From positions 18,428-82,427 of the forward strand of contig CAIYCW010000154.1 of NCBI GenBank assembly GCA_903924855.1: a stretch of DNA of 64,000 bases. Reading direction: 5' to 3'. This DNA is from an uncultured Rhodospirillales bacterium (GTDB taxonomy: Bacteria > Pseudomonadota > Alphaproteobacteria > Acetobacterales > Acetobacteraceae). A program made the position numbers and the translations under genes. The notes under the pieces were generated by a model. The model saw only the letters and a list, made by a program, of their open reading frames with translations. It had not been told where the DNA came from and did not search any database. Positions 58,959-64,000 of the stretch are shown here, in pieces. The stretch's first letter is position 1; every line of letters begins with the position of its first letter.

Positions 58959-60287
58959 TCATGCGCCGGTCTGGGCCTGGAAGCCGGCGGCCTTGATGCC
59001 GGCGAGGCAGCAGGCTTCGTCGGCGTCCGACATGTCTCCGGAGATGCCGACGGCGCCGAGCACGCTGCCGTCGGGCGCCTTGATCAGCACGCCGCCTGGC
59101 ACCGGGATGACGCGCCCGCCGCTGGCGGTGGCGAGGGCTGCGACGAAGGTGGGGTTGGCCTGGGTGCGGCCGAGGAATTCGCGCGAGCCGAAGCCCATGC
59201 CGAGCGCGCCCCAGGCCTTGCCGAAGGCGATGTCGAAGCGGAGGATGCCAGCCCCATCCTCGCGCTGGAAGGCCAGCAGATGGCCGCCGGCGTCGAGCAC
59301 GGCGACGACCAGCGGGGCGAGGCCGAGATCACGGCCGTGCTGCAGGGCGGTGGTTGCGATCAGATTGGCGCGCTCCAGCGACAGGCGGGTGGGCGGTGTC
59401 GCGGCGGCGGCCTTGGTGGCCCAGATCGTCGGCACCCAGGACGTGTCCCGCCCGGCATGGCCGGCGCGGGCGGCGGGGGCGTAGGCGGCATGGGCGGCGG
59501 CTGCCACCGGCAGGTCGAAGCCGCGGCTGCGCGCCTCTTCCAGCATGGTGCGCAGATCCTTGACGATGCCGCCGAGGTCGAAGCTGGGCTCACCGCCATC
59601 GCCGCCGGCAAGCGCTGCCGCCACGGCGGGGCCGCGGGCCTTGAGGCCGGTGGGGGCGCCGGAGGTGTCGGAGAACAGCTCGACCAGCCAGGCGGGGTCG
59701 CGGCCGAGATGGGCGACGAGGGCGTTCGCCTCGCCAAAGGCCTGCCAGAACACGGCGAGCGGCAGGTTGATGGCGAGCTTCATCGCAGCCCCTGCCCCGC
59801 TGGGCCCCATATGCTCCACCCGCCGGCAGAGCTGGGTGAGGATCGGCATGGCGCGGGCGACATCCGCCTCCGCACCGCCGGCAAGGCCGAGCAGCTTGCC
59901 GCTGCGGGCGGGGCCGGTGGTGCCGCCGACCGGGCATTCGATCATCGCACCGCCCTTTTCGGCCACAGCTGCGGCCAGCGCCTGCTCCACCTCCGGGCGG
60001 ACGGTGCTCATGTCGATCACCAGCTTGCCGGTGAGATCGGCGGACAGGATGCCGGCCTCGCCGTGGAAGACCGCATCAAGCGCCTTGGCGTCGAACATCA
60101 TGGTGATGGTGATCTCGCTTGCCGCCACAACGGCGGCGGGCGAGGTGGCGGCGGTGGCGCCCTGGGCCGCCAGGGCTTCGGTGCGCGATGCGGTGCGGTT
60201 CCAGACGGTGAGCGTGTGGCCGCATTCGATGAGGCGCAGCGCCATGGCACTGCCCATCTTGCCCAGACCGATCATGCCGATATGCAT
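58959..60287 (-). CDS. Fusion of a 3-hydroxyisobutyrate dehydrogenase-like enzyme with a GlcG/HbpS domain
   Basis: 442 residues. Part 1 (about 1-290) is a beta-hydroxyacid dehydrogenase: NAD motif GLGKMGSAMALRLIECGHTL, DMSTVRPEVEQALA, ECPVGGTTGPARSGKLLGL and catalytic Lys170 in GAGAAMKLAINL. Part 2 (about 301-442) is a GlcG/HbpS (DUF336) domain: LSLERANLIATTALQHGRDL, PLVVAVLDAGGHLLAFQRED, VIPVPGGVLIKAPDGSVLGA and VGISGDMSDADEACCLAGI. The two are usually separate proteins. GlcG/HbpS proteins bind heme or act in glycolate-type metabolism; here a ligand-sensing or accessory role is inference. It diverges from a second dehydrogenase gene. Confidence 0.88.
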   Translation of the reverse strand: MHIGMIGLGKMGSAMALRLIECGHTLTVWNRTASRTEALAAQGATAATSPAAVVAASEITITMMFDAKALDAVFHGEAGILSADLTGKLVIDMSTVRPEVEQALAAAVAEKGGAMIECPVGGTTGPARSGKLLGLAGGAEADVARAMPILTQLCRRVEHMGPSGAGAAMKLAINLPLAVFWQAFGEANALVAHLGRDPAWLVELFSDTSGAPTGLKARGPAVAAALAGGDGGEPSFDLGGIVKDLRTMLEEARSRGFDLPVAAAAHAAYAPAARAGHAGRDTSWVPTIWATKAAAATPPTRLSLERANLIATTALQHGRDLGLAPLVVAVLDAGGHLLAFQREDGAGILRFDIAFGKAWGALGMGFGSREFLGRTQANPTFVAALATASGGRVIPVPGGVLIKAPDGSVLGAVGISGDMSDADEACCLAGIKAAGFQAQTGA

Positions 60288-60373
60288 CGCGCCGTCTCCC
60301 TGCTTGCGTCTTATGGTTCGCCTGAGGGAGCTTAAGGGATCGAACGATAAAAACCAGATCGGGGAGGCGGAGA

Positions 60374-61258
60374 ATGTCAGGTGTCGTGGGGATTGTGGGT
60401 TTGGGCATCATGGGCGGTGCGATGGCGCGCAACCTGGTGCAGGGCGGCTGGACGGTGCTGGGGTTTGACACGAGTGCGGCGCGGTCGGCCGAGCTGGCGG
60501 GCGACGGGGTGCGTGTGTGCGCGGATGTGGCAAGCCTTGCCGCCCAGTGCGAGTTGATCCTGACCTCCCTGCCCACCGCGCGGGCGGTGCGGGCGACGGC
60601 GGAGGCGATTGCGGCCGCGGGGGTTGGACGGCGTGTGGTGATCGAGGCGAGCACGCTGGCACTTGAAGACAAGATGGCGTTTGCCGAGGTGCTGCAGGCG
60701 GCGGGGCATGTGGCGCTGGATTGCCCGACCAGCGGCACCGGGGCGCAGGCGGCCGCCGGCGATCTGGTGATCTATGCCAGCGGCGATGCCGAGGCGATTG
60801 CGGCGATGCGGCCCTGCTGCGCGATGTTCAGCCGCGCGGTGCATGACGTGGGCGCCTATGGCAACGGCACCAAGATGAAATACGTGGCCAATCTGCTGGT
60901 GGCGATCCACAACGTGGCGAGTGCGGAGGCGATGGTGCTGGGGATGAAATCCGGCCTCGATCCGGCACAGCTGGCGGAGCTGATCGCGGGCGGCGCCGGC
61001 ACTTCGCGCATCTGGGAGCTGCGGGCGCCGATGATGGCGGCCAACGCCTATCTGCCGGCCACGATGAAGGTGGATATCTGGCAGAAGGACATGGACGTGA
61101 TCGGCCGCTACGCGACGTCTCTCGGCGTGCCCACGCCCACCTTCTCGGCCACGATCCCGATCTATGCGGCGGCCCAGGCGCAGGGCCATGGGGCTGAGGA
61201 CACCGCAAGCGTCTGCGCGGTGCTGGAGCAGATGGGCGCCGTCACTCGACAGAATTGA
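60374..61258 (+). CDS. NAD(P)-dependent beta-hydroxyacid dehydrogenase
   Basis: 294 residues, 6-phosphogluconate/3-hydroxyisobutyrate dehydrogenase superfamily. Rossmann motif GIVGLGIMGGAMARNL, substrate-binding ALDCPTSGTGAQAA, and catalytic Lys169 in GNGTKMKYVANLLVAIHN. It faces away from the fusion gene across an 86-bp promoter region, and the two are paralogous in the NAD part. Substrate cannot be set by sequence; 2-hydroxy-3-oxopropionate or an aromatic-derived acid are options. A complete family B element follows. Confidence 0.88.
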   Translation: MSGVVGIVGLGIMGGAMARNLVQGGWTVLGFDTSAARSAELAGDGVRVCADVASLAAQCELILTSLPTARAVRATAEAIAAAGVGRRVVIEASTLALEDKMAFAEVLQAAGHVALDCPTSGTGAQAAAGDLVIYASGDAEAIAAMRPCCAMFSRAVHDVGAYGNGTKMKYVANLLVAIHNVASAEAMVLGMKSGLDPAQLAELIAGGAGTSRIWELRAPMMAANAYLPATMKVDIWQKDMDVIGRYATSLGVPTPTFSATIPIYAAAQAQGHGAEDTASVCAVLEQMGAVTRQN

Positions 61259-61271
61259 CGCGGGTCCGATT

Positions 61272-61350
61272 GATAAAAGTTTTTTTGCTTCTTTTTGTTC
61301 ACAAAAAGAAGTTCTTTCTTTGAAAAGAAAGAACCAAAGAAACTTTTATC
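61272..61350. repeat. AT-rich paired-hairpin element, family B (complete copy, inverted)
   Basis: Outer arms GATAAAAGTTTTTTTG (61272-61287) and CAAAGAAACTTTTATC (61335-61350) pair over 16 bp with one G-T wobble. Inside are hairpin CTTCTTTTTGT/ACAAAAAGAAG (61288-61311) and hairpin GTTCTTTCTTT/AAAGAAAGAAC (61311-61334). It has the same elements as 27143-27230 in the opposite orientation. The outer arm differs from that copy but pairing is kept. The TAA stop of the convergent GT9-like gene lies in its right edge. Confidence 0.85.
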
Positions 61351-62257
61351 CGTTTTGGTCGAGCCAATTTCCCAAGGCCGCATCCAAGGCCTGCGAACCG
61401 TCGATCCAGGCTTGCTCGATGGCGTTCAGGTCCTCTGGGCCGCGCTGGAATTCCAGAGCGGGCGGCAGGCCTTGGACCGGCAGGGCGTGGGGGGTGCAGA
61501 GCGGATAGTCGCGCACCCGCCAGTCCGGGCGGTGCGTGGTGAAGATGGCAAAGCACGAAACGCCGAACGCATCGGCCAGATGCAGCATGCCGGTGTCGGT
61601 CGAGACGATGAGGGCCGCATTGGCCACCAGGCCGCAGAGTTCGGACAGGCTCGGCAGATGGCCGATCGGGATGGCACCTGGCAGAGCCTCGCCCTGGGTG
61701 ATGATCGGCCAAGGCTGGCTGGCGGCGATGATATCAAGCAGCCTCGCCTGGCTTGCGGCCGGCATGTCGCGCAGCGCCATCGAGGCGCGCGGGCAGAACA
61801 GCACGTAGCGCTCCGGCAGGCCTGTTGGGCGCAGCGGCGTGATGCGCGGGGCGAGCCATGTGTTGCGGCGCAGCGCGGTCGGCACGGTTTCGGGGGCGAT
61901 GCCGAGGCGGCGCAGGAAGAAATCGATCATCGCGACACCGCGGAAATCGGGGTCGAATGCGAAATCGCGGATGTCGATAATATTCGGGTTTTGTCTGCGA
62001 AACTCTGGAGTGAGTTCAGGTGGTGGGGTGGTGGCGAGCGATTCGTCCAGCTCGGCGAGATCGGCGAAATCCTGCACATGGTCGTAGAGCGCGTTGACCA
62101 TCGGGCCGAAATCGAAGCGGCGCACCAGTGTGGCACGTGGCAGCAGGCCCAGGCTTTGGCCGGCACGGAGCGCCTGCAGGCCGATGATGCCATCGCCCAG
62201 GCTGCGGCCAAATCCGTTGAGGATGGCAAGGGACGGGGTGTCAGCCCTGCTCTTCAC
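61346..62257 (-). CDS. GT9-like (heptosyltransferase-like) protein
   Basis: About 303 residues. It has the GT9-like outline: LAILNGFGRSLGDGIIGLQAL near the start and the C-terminal GHLPSLSELCGLVANAALIVSTDTGMLHLADAFG with a VSTDTG-type sugar-binding motif. Sugar and acceptor are unknown. The start is uncertain: GTG 62257 overlaps the upstream FrnE-like gene by 17 bp and TTG 62272 by 32 bp. The TAA stop lies within a family B element, so the C-terminus may have been altered by that repeat. Confidence 0.72.
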   Translation of the reverse strand: MKSRADTPSLAILNGFGRSLGDGIIGLQALRAGQSLGLLPRATLVRRFDFGPMVNALYDHVQDFADLAELDESLATTPPPELTPEFRRQNPNIIDIRDFAFDPDFRGVAMIDFFLRRLGIAPETVPTALRRNTWLAPRITPLRPTGLPERYVLFCPRASMALRDMPAASQARLLDIIAASQPWPIITQGEALPGAIPIGHLPSLSELCGLVANAALIVSTDTGMLHLADAFGVSCFAIFTTHRPDWRVRDYPLCTPHALPVQGLPPALEFQRGPEDLNAIEQAWIDGSQALDAALGNWLDQNG

Positions 62258-62912
62258 ATTCCACCACGGCAACGTCGAGCAGACGCTCCATCACTTCGGG
62301 CTCCTGGGCGCCCGCGATGGCGTGGCGGCCGGAGACGACAAAGCAGGGCACACCGTTTATGCCCAGGCGATGGGCGCGCAGGTTTTCGGCATGAATGGCG
62401 TCGATCTCGGCGTCCGAGTGCAGGAAGGCGTGGGCGGCCATGGCATCCAGCCCGCAGGAGCCGGCAACCGCGATCAGCACCTGCCAGTCCCCGATATCCC
62501 GGCCATCGGTGAAATGTGCAGAAAACAGGGCTTCCACCATCTCGGTGCCGCGGCCCTGCAGGGCTGCGAATCGGACGAGGCGGTGCGCGTCCACCGAAGA
62601 GGGGGTGCGGCGGATGCGCTCGAATCGGAACAGGATGCCCTCGGCCCGGCCGATATCGGCGATGGAGGCGTAGAGCCTGCGGGCGCGTTCCTCGCCGCCG
62701 AATTTGCGCACCACGTAGTCGGTGCGTGGCATGCCGCCGCGTGGCATGTCCGGATTGAGGAGGAAGGGGCGCCAGATCAGGTCGTAGGCGATGTCTGGCC
62801 GGCCCTGCAATGTGCGGATCAGGCGACGCAGCCCCAGATAGCACCAGGGGCAGACGAGGTCGTGGACGACCTCGATCGAGAGCCGGGCGCGGGGTGGTGC
62901 CAGAATATTCAT
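62241..62912 (-). CDS. FrnE-like DsbA-family oxidoreductase
   Basis: 223 residues, thioredoxin fold with helical insertion. The active site is Cys-Pro-Trp-Cys in HDLVCPWCYLGLRR, and the cis-Pro segment GINGVPCFVV is present. No signal peptide, so cytoplasmic, like FrnE proteins associated with polyketide biosynthesis and stress tolerance. It overlaps the GT9-like gene; no polyketide genes are near, so a redox-stress role is inference. Confidence 0.88.
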   Translation of the reverse strand: MNILAPPRARLSIEVVHDLVCPWCYLGLRRLIRTLQGRPDIAYDLIWRPFLLNPDMPRGGMPRTDYVVRKFGGEERARRLYASIADIGRAEGILFRFERIRRTPSSVDAHRLVRFAALQGRGTEMVEALFSAHFTDGRDIGDWQVLIAVAGSCGLDAMAAHAFLHSDAEIDAIHAENLRAHRLGINGVPCFVVSGRHAIAGAQEPEVMERLLDVAVVECEEQG

Positions 62913-63084
62913 GACTTGAAGTATCCGGCCTTTGCCGTTCTATGCCAACACATCTTGTGGCTGCAGCGCTGATTGCGGTGTTATCCCGACAACTGAACAG
63001 GTTGTGGGCATCCGGCGATTTCAGGCGGCGGCCGTGGGCTGCGTTGCACGATGAAACGGTTTGGACGTTCAAGGGAGAATTCAA

Positions 63085-63771
63085 GTGGCGATCACGCTCT
63101 ACGAACTGGCAGGAGCCAATAGCGACCTGCGGTTCAGCCCCTATTGCTGGCGCGTGCGCCTGGCCTTGGCCCACAAGGATCTGCCGACCGAGACGGTGGC
63201 CTGGCATTTCACCGACACGGATGCGCTGCGCTTCACCGGCCAGGGCAAGGTGCCGGTGATCGTTGATGGCGACACGGTGGTGCATGACAGTTTTGCCATC
63301 GCGACCTATCTGGAGACGCATTACGACGATCATCCGTCGCTGTTTCCCAGCGCCAACATGGCGCATGCGCGGCTGATCAATGCCTGGGTGGACAGCACGA
63401 TCCATCCGCTGCTGGCGCGGCTGATTTTGTCGGATATTGTCGGAGTTCTTCGGCCGCAGGATCAGGTTTATTTCCGCGAGACACGTGAGAAATTCTTTGG
63501 CCGCAAGCTGGAGGAGGTGACCGCCAACCGGGACGAGACGGTGCATGAATTCCGCCGCGCTTTGCAGCCAGTGCGGATTGCGCTGAAGGCTGAGTCCTGG
63601 CTGGGCGGCGACCAGCCCGATTATGCGGATTACATCCTGGCCGGCTCGCTGATGTGGGCGCGCTGCGTCAGCCGCTTCGAGGTACTGGAGGAGGCCGACG
63701 TGGTGTCGGAATGGTTCGCCCGCGTGCGCGGCCTGTTTGGCGGCATGGCAGAAGATGCGCCGCGCCCCTGA
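63085..63771 (+). CDS. Glutathione S-transferase family protein
   Basis: 228 residues. An N-terminal thioredoxin-like domain (ITLYELAGANSDLRFSPYCW) with the cis-Pro and binding segment KVPVIVDGDTVVHDSFAIATYL is followed by an all-helical C-terminal domain (LINAWVDSTIHPLLARLI to QPDYADYILAGSLMWARCV). GTG 63085 has GGGAG about 7 bp upstream and begins exactly at the domain; the in-frame ATG at 63061 would add eight residues. Substrate unknown. Confidence 0.88.
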   Translation: MAITLYELAGANSDLRFSPYCWRVRLALAHKDLPTETVAWHFTDTDALRFTGQGKVPVIVDGDTVVHDSFAIATYLETHYDDHPSLFPSANMAHARLINAWVDSTIHPLLARLILSDIVGVLRPQDQVYFRETREKFFGRKLEEVTANRDETVHEFRRALQPVRIALKAESWLGGDQPDYADYILAGSLMWARCVSRFEVLEEADVVSEWFARVRGLFGGMAEDAPRP

Positions 63772-63830
63772 GGGCTTGGGTGATGGCAGGCGTGGCTGAT
63801 TGATCTGGTTTGGGGTAAGTCACGCCTCCC

Positions 63831-64000
63831 ATGACCGACACGACATCACAGACAACCGAACTGAGGCTGACCGAGCTGCGGCTGCCGCTTGATCATGATG
63901 CGCAGGCCTTGCGCGATGCGGTGTGTGCGCGGCTTGGCCATGCCGCGCATCAGCTGATCGAGTATCGCATCTTCCGCCGTGCGGTGGATGCGAGGCGGAA
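63831..64000 (+). CDS. FAD-dependent dehydrogenase, N-terminal fragment
   Basis: 56 codons read to the window edge. ELRLTELRLPLDHDAQALRD, then AVCARLGHAAHQLIEYRIFR with RRAVDARRK, matches the N-terminal region of uncharacterised FAD-dependent dehydrogenases (COG2509-like). The flavin-binding domain would lie outside the window. ATG 63831 follows 59 bp after the GST stop. Confidence 0.65.
   Translation, partial: MTDTTSQTTELRLTELRLPLDHDAQALRDAVCARLGHAAHQLIEYRIFRRAVDARR

Overview
The window is GC-rich chromosomal DNA with dense, often 4-bp-overlapping genes. It fits an alphaproteobacterium, most likely Rhodospirillales/Acetobacterales. The reasons are Shemin-pathway hemA (5-aminolevulinate synthase), ccm-type cytochrome c maturation, and the block dgt-argS-SPOR-nagZ-M50 peptidase-scpA-scpB-tatB-tatC, which is typical of alphaproteobacterial chromosomes. 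I see no rRNA, tRNA, CRISPR array, prophage or insertion sequence. The genus assignment is inference.

Layout. 1-7.2 kb: a MocR-type regulator (C-terminus beyond the window edge) diverges from a hemA-ccmF-ccmG-ccmH-ccmI operon; an FNR-type box lies upstream of hemA. 7.2-12.4 kb: a class-A-like serine hydrolase, an Nramp-like transporter, an OmpR-family regulator with a degenerate receiver, an NDUFAF6-like protein, Fe-type superoxide dismutase and YajC. 12.4-15.2 kb: a DUF815 ATPase and a TPR/glycosyltransferase-like protein. 14.9-25.5 kb: a long minus-strand housekeeping run (rhodanese, carbonic anhydrase, serS, tatC, tatB, scpB, scpA, M50 protease, nagZ, SPOR protein, argS, dgt). 25.5-29 kb: erpA, xthA, a small exported protein and ilvD. 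29-35 kb: a branched-chain-amino-acid-type ABC operon with a LivG-LivF fusion and a linked serine hydrolase. 35-37 kb: a YCII-like protein and a ThDP enzyme. 37-47.3 kb: a GntR-controlled catabolic operon (isocitrate lyase/PEP mutase-like enzyme, aconitase, MmgE/PrpD protein, ornithine cyclodeaminase-like protein, tripartite tricarboxylate transporter TctB-TctA-TctC), which I infer imports and degrades a tricarboxylate-like or imino acid compound. 47.2-51.8 kb: an accessory segment with an AT-rich orphan gene, a Phd-VapC pair, an SDR, a MarR-like regulator, a glycosyltransferase, and an orphan HigA preceded by what looks like a HigB toxin stub. 51.8-57.5 kb: an ABC exporter and a six-PAS hybrid histidine kinase. 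57.7-64 kb: a flavin monooxygenase-like protein, a dehydrogenase fused to a GlcG/HbpS domain, a second dehydrogenase, a GT9-like protein, an FrnE-like protein, a GST and the start of a FAD-dependent dehydrogenase.

Three families of dispersed palindromic repeats sit between genes: (A) a GC-rich hairpin opening GGCGGA and closing TCCGCCCTACG, whose end twice supplies a gene's stop codon; (B) an AT-rich paired-hairpin element of about 80-90 bp enclosed by an outer stem, with compensatory stem changes between copies; (C) ATTGC...GCAAT repeats. Family B and the tricarboxylate-type catabolic cluster are the parts most likely to be undescribed. Other notable points are two regulators that have lost their expected ligand or phosphorylation residues, the HigB stub, and the dehydrogenase-HbpS fusion.
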